Below, piece by piece: positions 26,353-35,467 of a stretch of DNA of 38,567 nt. Origin of the DNA: Methylophilus methylotrophus DSM 46235 = ATCC 53528 (GTDB taxonomy: Bacteria; Pseudomonadota; Gammaproteobacteria; Burkholderiales; Methylophilaceae); the NCBI RefSeq assembly GCF_000378225.1, contig NZ_KB905148.1, positions 1-38,567 on the forward strand. Reading direction: 5' to 3'. A program made the translations under genes and the position numbers. The notes beneath the pieces were generated by a model, which saw only the letters and a program-made list of their open reading frames with translations, made no database searches and was not told the origin of the DNA. Numbering within the stretch: the stretch's first letter is position 1; every line of letters begins with the position of its first letter.

Positions 26353-27665
26353 TACCTACTCTCCAGCACAGCAGCACGCGTAGCTTGAGCCAGATGCAGC
26401 ATATCTGCCTCATTCAAACAATAAGGCGGCATCCAGTACACTGTATTGCCGATGGGGCGCAACAGCAAACCATGTTTGAGCGCAGCAGCGTAGCAGTCAC
26501 GGGCAAAGTGCGGATTACCCGTGGTCACTTCAAACGCAGTAATCATGCCGCGCTGGCGCACATGACTCATGTCAAAGTCATACGACTCAACGGCTGCCAT
26601 GAGCGTCTGTGCAGTGAGACGATTATTCGCCAGCACATCACTAGACTCAAACAATTGCAATGTAGCTAACGCTGCACTGCACGCCAGTGGGTTTCCGGTA
26701 TAGCTATGGCTATGCAAAAAGCCTTTGACGGTCTGGTCATGATAAAACGCTTCATACACTTCATCTCTGGTCAACACCACCGATAACGGCAGGTAGCCTC
26801 CTGTGATGCCTTTGGACAGGCAGATAAAATCTGCAATATCGCTGACCTTTTCCCCAGCCTGTTCGCAGGCGAACAAGGGACCAGTGCGGCCAAAACCGAC
26901 AGCAATTTCATCGGCAATTAAATGCACCTGATAACGACTACAAATTTCACGCGCCCGCTGCAAATATACCGGGTGATACATCGCCATACCTGCTGCACCT
27001 TGCACCAAGGGCTCGATAATAAAAGCGGCCAACGCGGTATGATGCTCGGCCACATAAGCTTCCAGCGCCTCCGCACAACGCAAGGCATATGCCTCTTCCG
27101 TTTCACCAGGCTCCGCCAGTCGGCTATCCGGGCTGGGCATTTGTGCCGACTGCAAAATTAGTGGTGCATACGTGTCTTTAAAAATGGCGACATCGGTGAC
27201 GCTCAGTGCACCCAAGGTTTCACCATGGTAACTGTTTTGCAAACTGATAAATTGAGTTTTCTGCGGCTGGTCAACATTGCGCCAGTAATGAAAGCTCATC
27301 TTGAGTGCGATCTCAGTGGCACTGGCCCCATCTGAGCCGTAGAACGCGTGACCCAATCCCGTCAGCGTAGAAAGTTTTTCTGATAACTTCACCACGGGTT
27401 CGTGGGTAAACCCTGCCAGCATCACATGCTCTAACTGATCAAGCTGGGACTTAATGGCCTCTTTGATAAAGGGCTGGTTATGACCAAATAAATTGACCCA
27501 CCAACTACTGACGGCGTCGAGGTAACCCTTGCCGTCGCTATCAAACAACCAGGCACCTTCGCCACGCGCAATCGGCACCAAAGGGTAACGTTCGTGATGT
27601 TTCATTTGCGTGCAAGGGTGCCAGACGGCTTGCAGGGAGCGTTGTAATAAATCAGGGTTGTTCAA
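26352..27665 (-). CDS. bioA: Adenosylmethionine-8-amino-7-oxononanoate aminotransferase
   Basis: PLP enzyme converting KAPA to DAPA with S-adenosylmethionine as amino donor in biotin synthesis. The 437 residues show HPCTQM near the N-terminus, SSWWVNLFGH, YGSDGASATEIALKM, the aspartate in LIADEIAVGFGRTG and the PLP lysine in CLSKGITGG. The start overlaps the toxin stop as ATGA. No other bio gene or BirA-type site is visible nearby, so bioA is separated from the rest of the pathway. Confidence 0.95.
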   Translation of the reverse strand: MNNPDLLQRSLQAVWHPCTQMKHHERYPLVPIARGEGAWLFDSDGKGYLDAVSSWWVNLFGHNQPFIKEAIKSQLDQLEHVMLAGFTHEPVVKLSEKLSTLTGLGHAFYGSDGASATEIALKMSFHYWRNVDQPQKTQFISLQNSYHGETLGALSVTDVAIFKDTYAPLILQSAQMPSPDSRLAEPGETEEAYALRCAEALEAYVAEHHTALAAFIIEPLVQGAAGMAMYHPVYLQRAREICSRYQVHLIADEIAVGFGRTGPLFACEQAGEKVSDIADFICLSKGITGGYLPLSVVLTRDEVYEAFYHDQTVKGFLHSHSYTGNPLACSAALATLQLFESSDVLANNRLTAQTLMAAVESYDFDMSHVRQRGMITAFEVTTGNPHFARDCYAAALKHGLLLRPIGNTVYWMPPYCLNEADMLHLAQATRAAVLESR

Positions 27666-27961
27666 TGGTAATCCACTTCTCTTTGGTGCTTAATCGCTAG
27701 CACCAGCACTAAATTTGCGAGCTCATCATATTGATAGCGCGCCAAATAGCCTGTGCTGCCATGCGAGATCACTAACTCTCTTAAACCGCTTGGTAGCTGC
27801 CTGCCAACTAAAGGATGCTTTTTTAACAAATCAATCCCATCACTGATCACAAACAAAATGTGATTCGCTAACTCGAGATTATCTTGATGAAACATGCTGA
27901 GCCTAATCAAATCTTCTCGCGCAGCAAGCGCATATTCCACTCGGCAGAGTTGCTGGCTCAT
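27662..27961 (-). CDS. ParE/RelE-superfamily toxin
   Basis: A 99-residue type II toxin with the superfamily pattern: VEYALAAREDLIRL at the N-terminus, a helix with HPLVGRQLPSGLRELVI, and the C-terminal strands YLARYQYDELANLVLVLAIKHQREVDYH. RelE members cut mRNA on the ribosome, while ParE members poison gyrase. The sequence alone does not decide which. It overlaps the antitoxin by four bases and bioA by four bases. Confidence 0.85.
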   Translation of the reverse strand: MSQQLCRVEYALAAREDLIRLSMFHQDNLELANHILFVISDGIDLLKKHPLVGRQLPSGLRELVISHGSTGYLARYQYDELANLVLVLAIKHQREVDYH

Positions 27962-28242
27962 TTTTTATCTTTTACTGGAATCAAATCGGGCAGCGGCTGA
28001 CCATTCAGCTTTGCTCGCACATACGCATGCACGTCCTCAGCTGCATAAGAAATACCAGTTTCACGATAATGCTGTAAAGATGCCTCAGCCCGTGCCATAA
28101 ATGCGCGCTCTTGTTCTTCACGTGCGGCTTTTTCTGCAATGGCTTCTACCATAAATGCGTGAGCAGTTTTGTCTGTGTTTGACACTAAGTTACTCACACG
28201 ATCTTTTAAACTATCGGGTAACTTTAAGCTGGTGGTTGCCAT
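27958..28242 (-). CDS. Ribbon-helix-helix antitoxin
   Basis: A 94-residue partner of the adjacent toxin. The N-terminal ribbon-helix-helix (ATTSLKLPDSLKDRVSNLVSNTDKT, then HAFMVEAIAEKA) is the DNA-binding and dimer part. The charged C-terminal half (about 45-94) would wrap the toxin. It is first in the unit, with a perfect dyad operator 23 bases upstream, consistent with autorepression. Confidence 0.87.
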   Translation of the reverse strand: MATTSLKLPDSLKDRVSNLVSNTDKTAHAFMVEAIAEKAAREEQERAFMARAEASLQHYRETGISYAAEDVHAYVRAKLNGQPLPDLIPVKDKK

Positions 28243-28264
28243 GATTTTTCCTCAAATCGAAAAA

Positions 28265-28282
28265 GTGTTACCAAAGTAACAC
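28265..28282 (-). promoter_or_regulatory. Palindromic operator of the toxin-antitoxin unit
   Basis: GTGTTAC-CAAA-GTAACAC is a perfect 7-base inverted repeat just upstream of the antitoxin start. It is a natural binding site for the ribbon-helix-helix dimer. It also lies about 70 bases upstream of the divergent U32 gene and might affect it. Confidence 0.7.
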
Positions 28283-28351
28283 CTCAACCTTTACCTGTCA
28301 AATGCTGCTTTGTGCTATAGTGCGCATCTTATTGATTTATATGCATTATCC

Positions 28352-30286
28352 ATGCAAAAAACCCGCAAACATCTCGAACTGCTCGCTCCAGCCAAGAATG
28401 CCGATTTCGGTATCGAAGCCATTAACCATGGTGCCGATGCCGTGTATATCGGTGGCCCGGCCTTTGGCGCGCGCGCCAAGGCATCCAATAACGTGCAGGA
28501 TATTGCCAGGTTAGTGCAGCATGCGCATCGCTTTCATGCCGAGGTATTTGTCGCCTTAAATACCATTTTTCATGATAACGAACTCGAAGGTGTTCGCCAG
28601 TTGGTGCATCAGCTATACGACAGCGGTGTCGACGCGCTGATTGTGCAGGATATGGGCTTGCTGGAACTGGACTTGCCGCCTATCCAGCTGCATGCCAGCA
28701 CACAAACTGATATCCGCAACGTAGAAAAAGCGCAGTTTTTAGACCAGGTAGGGTTTAGCCAGATGGTGCTGGCACGCGAGTTGGATATTGCCACTGTGAA
28801 GAAAATCGCCGATGCCACCACCGCCAACCTGGAATACTTTATCCACGGCGCACTCTGTGTCGCGTTTAGCGGCCAGTGTTTTATCAGCCACGCGCATACC
28901 GGCCGCAGTGCCAACCGTGGCGAGTGCTCACAGGAATGCCGCTTGCCTTACACACTGGAAGACCAGAAAGGCCGTATCATCGGCAAAGACAAACATTACC
29001 TGTCGATGAAAGACAACGACCAGAGCGCCAACTTACGCGCCTTGATCGCCGCGGGCGTCAGCAGTTTTAAAATTGAGGGCCGTTACAAAGACCTGCCTTA
29101 TGTGAAAAATGCCACGGCGCATTACCGCCAACTGCTTGATGAGATTCTGCAAGAAATGCCGGAATACGCCAAGTCTTCCGCCGGACATGCCAGTTACACA
29201 TTCACCCCACAACCGGAAAAAACCTTTAACCGCAGCGCCACCGATTATTTTGCCAATGGCCGCCAGGCCGATATTGGTGCCTTTGATACACCCAAATTTG
29301 CAGGGGAAGAAGTGGGTAAAGTGCGTAAAGTTGGCAAAGATTTTATTGATGTCGCGACCGAAATCGAACTTCACAACGGTGACGGGGTGTGCTTTTTTGA
29401 CGTGCATAAAGAGTTAGTCGGCCTGCGCGTAAATACGGTGCAAAGCCTGGACAAATATACACAACGGTTATTCCCTAATGAAATGCCGGTGGATATCCGC
29501 AACAACACGCAGCTGTACCGCAACCGTGACCATGCCTTTATGCGCTTGCTGGAAAAAGATTCAGCCTCGCGCAAAATTGCGCTGGATGCCGTGCTGTATG
29601 AAACGCACGATGGTTTTGCACTCACCCTCACTGATGAGCAAGGCTTTAGCGCCACATCGCAAGTAGAAGCGGACAAGCAAGCCGCTAATGATGCACAAAA
29701 GGCGGAACACAGCTTGCGCGAGAATCTGGCCAAATTGGGCAATACCGACTTTGTCGCCAAAGAGATCAGCTTGGAGCTGACACAGTTCTGGTTCCTGCCA
29801 GCCTCGACGGTAAATCAATTGCGCCGCGATGCGATTGAACAGCTGGTTGAAGTCAGAATGATGGCCTATGAGCGTCCGGCATTGAGAAAAGCCTCCGAAC
29901 CACCCGCCATTTATCCGCAAGACAGCCTGAGTTATTTAGCCAACGTCTATAACCAGAAAGCGCGTGATTTTTACCACAAGCATGGCGTCAAACTGATTGC
30001 CAGCGCTTATGAAGCGAATGAAGAACTGGACGAAGTACCGGTGATGATTACTAAACACTGTTTGCGCTTTAGCCACGGTCTGTGCCCCAAAGAGGCCAAG
30101 GGCGTGATAGGCGTACAAGGCACGGTGACGGCTGAGCCTATGACGCTGATCAGTGGTCATGACAGATATACGCTCAAATTTGACTGCAAACCGTGTGAGA
30201 TGCACGTGATGGGCAAAGTGCGCAAACATATCCTGCAGATGCCGCCACCGCAGCCGGTGACTTTTTTCGATAAACGCCCGGCGTAA
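28352..30286 (+). CDS. rlhA: Peptidase U32-family RNA hydroxylation protein, RlhA-like
   Basis: U32 proteins of this size include RlhA (YdcP), needed for 5-hydroxycytidine at 2501 of 23S rRNA, while TrhP (YegQ) is ~200 residues shorter. Starting at ATG 28352 (MQKTRKHLELLAPA) the protein has 644 residues. Seen are LELLAPAKNADFGIEAINHGADAVYIGG, the cysteine-rich HGALCVAFSGQCFIS...GECSQECRLPY and KHCLRFSHGLCP near the C-terminus. These cysteines may hold an iron-sulphur cluster. The upstream in-frame ATG at 28310 adds 14 residues without family similarity. Confidence 0.82.
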   Translation: MQKTRKHLELLAPAKNADFGIEAINHGADAVYIGGPAFGARAKASNNVQDIARLVQHAHRFHAEVFVALNTIFHDNELEGVRQLVHQLYDSGVDALIVQDMGLLELDLPPIQLHASTQTDIRNVEKAQFLDQVGFSQMVLARELDIATVKKIADATTANLEYFIHGALCVAFSGQCFISHAHTGRSANRGECSQECRLPYTLEDQKGRIIGKDKHYLSMKDNDQSANLRALIAAGVSSFKIEGRYKDLPYVKNATAHYRQLLDEILQEMPEYAKSSAGHASYTFTPQPEKTFNRSATDYFANGRQADIGAFDTPKFAGEEVGKVRKVGKDFIDVATEIELHNGDGVCFFDVHKELVGLRVNTVQSLDKYTQRLFPNEMPVDIRNNTQLYRNRDHAFMRLLEKDSASRKIALDAVLYETHDGFALTLTDEQGFSATSQVEADKQAANDAQKAEHSLRENLAKLGNTDFVAKEISLELTQFWFLPASTVNQLRRDAIEQLVEVRMMAYERPALRKASEPPAIYPQDSLSYLANVYNQKARDFYHKHGVKLIASAYEANEELDEVPVMITKHCLRFSHGLCPKEAKGVIGVQGTVTAEPMTLISGHDRYTLKFDCKPCEMHVMGKVRKHILQMPPPQPVTFFDKRPA

Positions 30287-30327
30287 GGCGCGCGCAACCT
30301 GAAGCTTGATTGGGAGTCTGAGACAGG

Positions 30328-30969
30328 ATGAATGAATATACCTACCTGCTTAAAGTGGCGATTGCACTGATTGCCATTGTGAACCCCATCGGTTGCCTGC
30401 CTATCTTTATCAGCGCGACCAGTGGCTGGAGCAAGGCCGAGCGGGCACGTACAGCACGTACGGTGGCGATCACAGTCATGATCGTACTCTGCGTCTCCGC
30501 CTTTATCGGCGACAAGATCCTGGATTTCTTTGGTATCACCATCCCCTCATTCCAGGTCGGTGGAGGTATATTACTGCTGCTGATTTCCATCTCCATGATG
30601 CATGGCAAACAAAGCGCCACTCGTCAAACGCCTGAAGAAGCCCAAGATCTAAGCGAACGTGAAGTTATCGCCATTGTGCCACTCAGCATCCCGCTATTGG
30701 CAGGTCCCGGTGCGATTTCCAGCATGATCCTCACTGCACAACAGCATCCAGGTTTTTGGGGGCACCTGAGCCTGGTGATCCCGATTGCACTCATTTCATT
30801 ATTTATCTGGGGCTTGTTGCAATTGGCGGACGGCATTACCCACTACCTGGGTAAAATCGGTATCAATATTGTGACGCGATTGATGGGCCTGATTCTGGCC
30901 GCCATGTCAGTGGAATTTATTGCGCATGGGCTGTCGGGCTTGTTTCCACAACTCATCACCGCTGCATAG
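30328..30969 (+). CDS. MarC-family integral membrane protein
   Basis: A 213-residue inner-membrane protein with six hydrophobic segments and the family's AIVNPIGCLPIF near the start. VPLSIPLLAGPGAIS opens the second half, a repeat of the first. MarC was once linked to multidrug resistance, but that was not upheld, and the function is unknown. It lies 41 bases after the U32 gene. Confidence 0.9.
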   Translation: MNEYTYLLKVAIALIAIVNPIGCLPIFISATSGWSKAERARTARTVAITVMIVLCVSAFIGDKILDFFGITIPSFQVGGGILLLLISISMMHGKQSATRQTPEEAQDLSEREVIAIVPLSIPLLAGPGAISSMILTAQQHPGFWGHLSLVIPIALISLFIWGLLQLADGITHYLGKIGINIVTRLMGLILAAMSVEFIAHGLSGLFPQLITAA

Positions 30970-31049
30970 CCTTAACTCGCTCTAAATTAACCCTCCCCCA
31001 ATCAATCACTAAGCGGTAAAATATCGTTTTTTAACGAAACCCGTGCATC

Positions 31050-31541
31050 TTGAATTCCACCGTTTCAAATCCATCGAAATCTTCCCTGCAGTGGAAACCT
31101 AACGTCACCGTGGCGGCCATCATAGAGCAAGATGGCAAGTTTCTGCTGGTGGAAGAAACCACAGACCGCGGCAATCGATTTAATCAGCCTGCAGGTCATT
31201 TGGAAGAAGGCGAAACGATTATTGCAGCAGCCATACGTGAAACGCTGGAAGAGACTGCTTATGATTTCGCGCCTGAAGCACTGGTAGGCATTTACCACTG
31301 GCAGCATCCGCTCAACGGCATTACCTATTTGCGTTTTGCATTTACCGGCAAATTGGGGACGCATTATCCAGAGCAGGCGTTGGACGATGGCATTATCCGC
31401 ACCGTTTGGAAAACTGAAGCCGAGATTGCTGCCGAAGGGGAGTTGATGCGTAGCCCGCAAGTGTTGTTGTGTGTGCAGGATTACCTCGCAGGGAAACGTT
31501 ATCCTTTAGACATTTTGAAGCATTTAGGCCAAGCATTATGA
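31050..31541 (+). CDS. Nudix hydrolase, NudJ-like
   Basis: A 163-residue protein with a full Nudix box, GHLEEGE followed by RETLEET (about residues 48-70), preceded by [18 protein letters not shown]. It resembles NudJ, which hydrolyses nucleoside and thiamine-type pyrophosphates and often precedes mnmA. The start is TTG at 31050: the frame is closed by a stop at 31032-31034 and no in-frame ATG precedes the conserved domain. The 3' end overlaps mnmA by ATGA. Confidence 0.88.
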   Translation: MNSTVSNPSKSSLQWKPNVTVAAIIEQDGKFLLVEETTDRGNRFNQPAGHLEEGETIIAAAIRETLEETAYDFAPEALVGIYHWQHPLNGITYLRFAFTGKLGTHYPEQALDDGIIRTVWKTEAEIAAEGELMRSPQVLLCVQDYLAGKRYPLDILKHLGQAL

Positions 31542-32632
31542 GTAAGCCACATGTGATCGTCGGGTTGTCCGGCGGCGTTGATTCATCCGTGACTGCCTTG
31601 TTGTTGAAACAACAAGGGTATGAGGTCACCGGTTTGTTTATGAAGAACTGGGAAGACGATGATACGGACGAGTATTGCTCTTCTCGCCAGGACCTGATTG
31701 ATGCAGTTTCGGCGGCTGACAAGATCGGCATTGACATCGAAACCGTGAATTTTAGCGCTGAGTACAAAGAGCGAGTGTTCGCTAACTTTTTACAGGAATA
31801 CCAGGCGGGCCGTACGCCTAATCCAGATATTCTGTGCAACGCCGAGATCAAGTTCAAGGCGTTTCTCGACCACGCCATGGGCATGGGCGCAGACTTAATC
31901 GCCACCGGTCACTACGCACAGGTGCGGGAAAACCCGATTCAGCCGGGTAATTATCAATTGCTTAAAGCGGATGATGGCAGCAAAGACCAGAGTTACTTTT
32001 TGTCGCGCCTGAACCAGGCGCAATTGTCGAAGACGCTGTTTCCGCTGGGTAAGTATCTTAAGCGCGAAGTCCGTGAGATTGCACGTGAGTATGGCTTGGC
32101 GAATGCTGAGAAAAAAGATTCAACCGGCATTTGTTTTATCGGTGAGCGGCCATTCCAGGAATTTCTGCAGCGCTACCTGCCACGCCATCCTGGCGTGATG
32201 CGTACGCCCGAAGGTAAGGTTGTTGGCGAACATGAAGGTTTGATGTACTACACCATAGGTCAGCGTCAGGGCTTGAAAATTGGCGGTAGCCGCGAAAGCA
32301 ATGGCGAGCCATGGTTTGTCGCAGCCAAACATATGGCCGATAACGAGCTGATTGTGGTGCAAGGGCATGATCACCCTCTGCTGCAGAGCGACGGCTTAAA
32401 AGCAGGCCAGCTACACTGGATCAGCGGCGAACAACCGCGTACCAATTGGGTATATGCAGCTAAAACGCGTTATCGCCAACCTGACGCACCTTGTGAAGTA
32501 GATGCTGTTAACGAGGAAGAAGCCACGATTCGTTTTGGCCAGCATCAGTGGGCAATCACTCCTGGACAAAGCGTGGTGGTGTATGAAAGCAATGTGTGTC
32601 TGGGTGGTGGGATTATCACGGGCGCGATTTAG
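31538..32632 (+). CDS. mnmA: tRNA-specific 2-thiouridylase MnmA
   Basis: Makes 2-thiouridine at position 34 of tRNAs for Lys, Glu and Gln. Starting at ATG 31538 it has 364 residues. The PP-loop [10 protein letters not shown] adenylates the base. Cys100 (DILCNAEI) and Cys199 (TGICFIGE) are the catalytic pair that carries the sulphur. A longer in-frame reading into the Nudix gene is not supported because the ATGA junction gives the canonical N-terminus MSKPHVIVG. Confidence 0.97.
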   Translation: MSKPHVIVGLSGGVDSSVTALLLKQQGYEVTGLFMKNWEDDDTDEYCSSRQDLIDAVSAADKIGIDIETVNFSAEYKERVFANFLQEYQAGRTPNPDILCNAEIKFKAFLDHAMGMGADLIATGHYAQVRENPIQPGNYQLLKADDGSKDQSYFLSRLNQAQLSKTLFPLGKYLKREVREIAREYGLANAEKKDSTGICFIGERPFQEFLQRYLPRHPGVMRTPEGKVVGEHEGLMYYTIGQRQGLKIGGSRESNGEPWFVAAKHMADNELIVVQGHDHPLLQSDGLKAGQLHWISGEQPRTNWVYAAKTRYRQPDAPCEVDAVNEEEATIRFGQHQWAITPGQSVVVYESNVCLGGGIITGAI

Positions 32633-32712
32633 CCATCTAAAAGGCATGGTTATTGCTTATGCTTCCATAATGTAATGACAACGAACCGCCAAGTGACGAG
32701 GAATGACACCTT

Positions 32713-33042
32713 ATGGCCTATATCTTAAAAAATAACGAAGGCGTAATTATTGCAGCAAGCCCGGATACGCAAGTGGCAGCGGACTGGGTAGCGGTGGAAA
32801 ATACAGATACTGAATACCTGGCCTTTTTAGATAATGAACTAAAAAAGCACCATACCTTCCGTGAGAGTGACATTCAACTGGCGCGAGTGCTGGAAGATCT
32901 GATCAGCATTTTGATTGACCGTAGCCTGATCAGTTATACAGATTTCCCTAGTGCCGCCCAGAAACGGTTAAATGAACGCCAGAGTCTGCGGCATAAAAAC
33001 AAGCTGAGCCTGCTTGGTGACGACGACGTGACGCCTCTGTAA
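32713..33042 (+). CDS. Small conserved protein often mislabelled tryptophan synthase beta-like
   Basis: A 109-residue soluble protein. The second half, SDIQLARVLEDLISILIDRSLISYTDFPSAAQKRL, matches a family common in gamma- and betaproteobacteria that is often annotated tryptophan synthase subunit beta-like, although it has no part of that enzyme. Function is unknown. The conserved helix followed by ITDLP-like and GDDE-like motifs is visible here too (LLGDDDVTPL). It ends two bases from the convergent TonB receptor gene with no terminator between. Confidence 0.75.
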   Translation: MAYILKNNEGVIIAASPDTQVAADWVAVENTDTEYLAFLDNELKKHHTFRESDIQLARVLEDLISILIDRSLISYTDFPSAAQKRLNERQSLRHKNKLSLLGDDDVTPL

Positions 33043-33044
33043 TC

Positions 33045-35393
33045 TCAATAAGTCATTTCGACCAGAAACTTCACATTACGTCCGGGGCCGTACATACCCA
33101 AGCCTCCCATGCTGCCGTCAAGGCGATAAAGTTCATTTTTGAGGTTCTCTCCAATGAGTCTTAATGTCAATTGATCATTAGGTTTCCACCGAACACCTGC
33201 ATTCCACATTTCATAGCCGTCTTGCTGGCCGAATACATAACGACTATTGGTTGTCCCATCACCACTCAACAGAATGTCCCGCTCGGAGACTTTTCTGTAG
33301 GTCACATTTACCTCCAGATGCTTGCTCAACTCGGCACCAACATTAATATTTAATGCGTTACCTGGTGCTGTAAACAATGGGGCAAACGTCAAACCATTAA
33401 AGATTTCACCGTTAATACGCGAGTATCCGCTACGCATATACCAACCATGGTATTGCAAGAAACTCTCTACCTCTACGCCATTCCTGCGCTCCCACCCATC
33501 CTGGGTAATTGTTCCATCCGCTTCTTCGCGCAGAGAAATCAATAATTTAGAGGTGTAGGTATGGTAAAAATTGAGTTTTCCAGAAAACCAGATATCCGTA
33601 TTCAACAGATGTGGCGTTTGGTAACTCACCCCAACTTCTGTTGTCTCTGAGCGCTGCGGTTGATAGAGGTCGCCACAGATCAACGAATCAGGACCACTGA
33701 TTGGCATCAATAGCGCACGACAACGGCTAAATGGCCCTTGTGTGAAATACTCGTCGATCAACGGTGGACGAAAGCCCTGTCCATAATTACTGTAGAAAGT
33801 TAACTTGCTGGGGTTGGCTTTGGGAAATATGTCATACGCCACGCCCAAACTCCATGTTTCTTCTTTAAACCTGATGGTACTTTTTTGATCATAGGGTGCA
33901 AGCAGTGCGAGTGTTCCTCCCGCAGCCTCGACTTTGTAGCGATCCTGGCGATAACCAGGCGTTAGTGTCAATTGGCCAATCTCAAGTTTTGGCTGGAGAT
34001 AGATGGCCTCAAATGACTTACGTCCCGGGGGTGCAGATGCATTGAATCCATCGGGATAATTCATTTGCATGGACGTGTTGAGATTATCGTAAAACCTTGA
34101 GATTTCACGTTCACTGGAATTGAACTGATACCCGGCAAGTAATGAAGCTGCAAACGAACCAGACTGGAAAAACATGGCATTATTACTGATATCGACAGTC
34201 TCGGTCTTGTATTCATAAGTATCATTTAGATTACCGCGGCAAGTCATTGTATCTGCGGGATTTGCAGTATTGACGACGCCGTTGCATTGGGGCTGAAGCG
34301 GGTTAAAAGGAGAGTTGAATGATGATCCTTGCCCGATCAAATCATGAAGGTTTGTATGGCCTGCACCCACTGTCGCTTTTAAATTGATCCATGGTGTTTC
34401 TGGATCATAATTCAAAGTCTCAGACCATGTCAGGTCATCTACGGTACGAACCACATTCCCAAAGAATCCAGGTTGGCCACCGGTCGCGTCATATGGCTGC
34501 AGACCCGTATCATCGAACTTGACTATCGAAGTGACCAATTGCAAATCATCTGTGGGAAATAAACTCACCTTCAAAAGGTGCGAAATTGATTCAATGGCGG
34601 AGTTTTCTAATTTGGTCCCATCGCCCAAGGTCATGTTATTCGATTGACGGTTGGAGTAGTTATAAAGAATATCAACCCGCTCGTCGGGACGTGCATACAG
34701 CAAATAAGAACGGGAATATTCATCGCTGTTATTACCATATCCAAATTTGGCCTTACCACCATACTTTTGTCCCGGCTTTAAGAAATCCTCCGCGTTTTTG
34801 GTCGTAGCATTCACGGTTCCACCGAGCGAACCTGACCCACTCGTAATTTGTGGCCCACGTTGGACCTCAATACTCTTTAATAACTCTGGTTCAATAAAGG
34901 TGCCACCCATACGATATTTTTCAAAGCCCTTGGGAACACCATCCACTTTCACCATCACATCTTCGTTATCGCCATAACCACGAATATTAAATGTCATCCC
35001 GCTTGGGCGTGGACCACCAGTGATGGAAACCCCAGGCACGGACCTGAGGGCATCAAAAATATTACTGGGTTGTGCACGCTGCAATTGCTCACTCGTAATG
35101 GTGGTAATGGGCAATGTACGGTTAATACCCGTCTCGGGAGCTTTGGTTCTTGTATCAGTAACGGTCACTTCAGGAAGGGTATCTACCTCTTCAGCATCTG
35201 CTTTTTTAACAGGCTTGCTTACCGGCATCGGTTCTTCAATTTGATCGCCTGAGTTATTCACAGCATTCGCCTCAGCACAGGCATTGAGTGAACATAAGGC
35301 CAACATACACCAGAAGCCGAGTGACCGTAACGTGATGGGAGACTGAGTGTTATTTAAATATTGGTCCCGGGAGTAGACAGAGCTTGCCATCAT
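33045..35393 (-). CDS. TonB-dependent outer-membrane receptor
   Basis: A 782-residue ligand-gated porin. In order: a signal peptide (about 20-45), a Glu/Pro-rich linker, a TonB box-like LPEVTVTDTR (about 73-82), a plug domain (about 90-215; IFDALRSVPGVSI, MTFNIRGYGDNEDVMVKVDGV, IEVQRGPQITSGSGSLGGTV) and a 22-strand barrel ending in the aromatic-terminated RNVKFLVEMTY. The barrel contains YGQGFRPPLIDEYF, similar to the FRAP/WRPP segment of haem and hemophore receptors, so haem or an iron chelate is the likely ligand. Four cysteines in the extracellular loops may form two disulphides. The Fur-box promoter at 36500-36529 and the PEP-CTERM gene upstream support iron regulation. Confidence 0.92.
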   Translation of the reverse strand: MMASSVYSRDQYLNNTQSPITLRSLGFWCMLALCSLNACAEANAVNNSGDQIEEPMPVSKPVKKADAEEVDTLPEVTVTDTRTKAPETGINRTLPITTITSEQLQRAQPSNIFDALRSVPGVSITGGPRPSGMTFNIRGYGDNEDVMVKVDGVPKGFEKYRMGGTFIEPELLKSIEVQRGPQITSGSGSLGGTVNATTKNAEDFLKPGQKYGGKAKFGYGNNSDEYSRSYLLYARPDERVDILYNYSNRQSNNMTLGDGTKLENSAIESISHLLKVSLFPTDDLQLVTSIVKFDDTGLQPYDATGGQPGFFGNVVRTVDDLTWSETLNYDPETPWINLKATVGAGHTNLHDLIGQGSSFNSPFNPLQPQCNGVVNTANPADTMTCRGNLNDTYEYKTETVDISNNAMFFQSGSFAASLLAGYQFNSSEREISRFYDNLNTSMQMNYPDGFNASAPPGRKSFEAIYLQPKLEIGQLTLTPGYRQDRYKVEAAGGTLALLAPYDQKSTIRFKEETWSLGVAYDIFPKANPSKLTFYSNYGQGFRPPLIDEYFTQGPFSRCRALLMPISGPDSLICGDLYQPQRSETTEVGVSYQTPHLLNTDIWFSGKLNFYHTYTSKLLISLREEADGTITQDGWERRNGVEVESFLQYHGWYMRSGYSRINGEIFNGLTFAPLFTAPGNALNINVGAELSKHLEVNVTYRKVSERDILLSGDGTTNSRYVFGQQDGYEMWNAGVRWKPNDQLTLRLIGENLKNELYRLDGSMGGLGMYGPGRNVKFLVEMTY

Positions 35394-35423
35394 GAAGCAC
35401 TTTTATTCTTTAGCAGGAAGAAA

Positions 35424-35446
35424 CAAAGGGGCTGAATGCCCCTTTG
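35424..35446 (-). terminator. Hairpin between the PEP-CTERM gene and the receptor gene
   Basis: CAAAGGGGC (35424-35432) and GCCCCTTTG (35438-35446) pair fully with a 5-base loop. On the minus strand the stem is followed by TTTCTT. It can stop part of the transcription coming from the PEP-CTERM gene and would leave the receptor at a lower level. Confidence 0.7.
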
Positions 35447-35467
35447 CCGTGAGTGGCCTAGCCGGTG

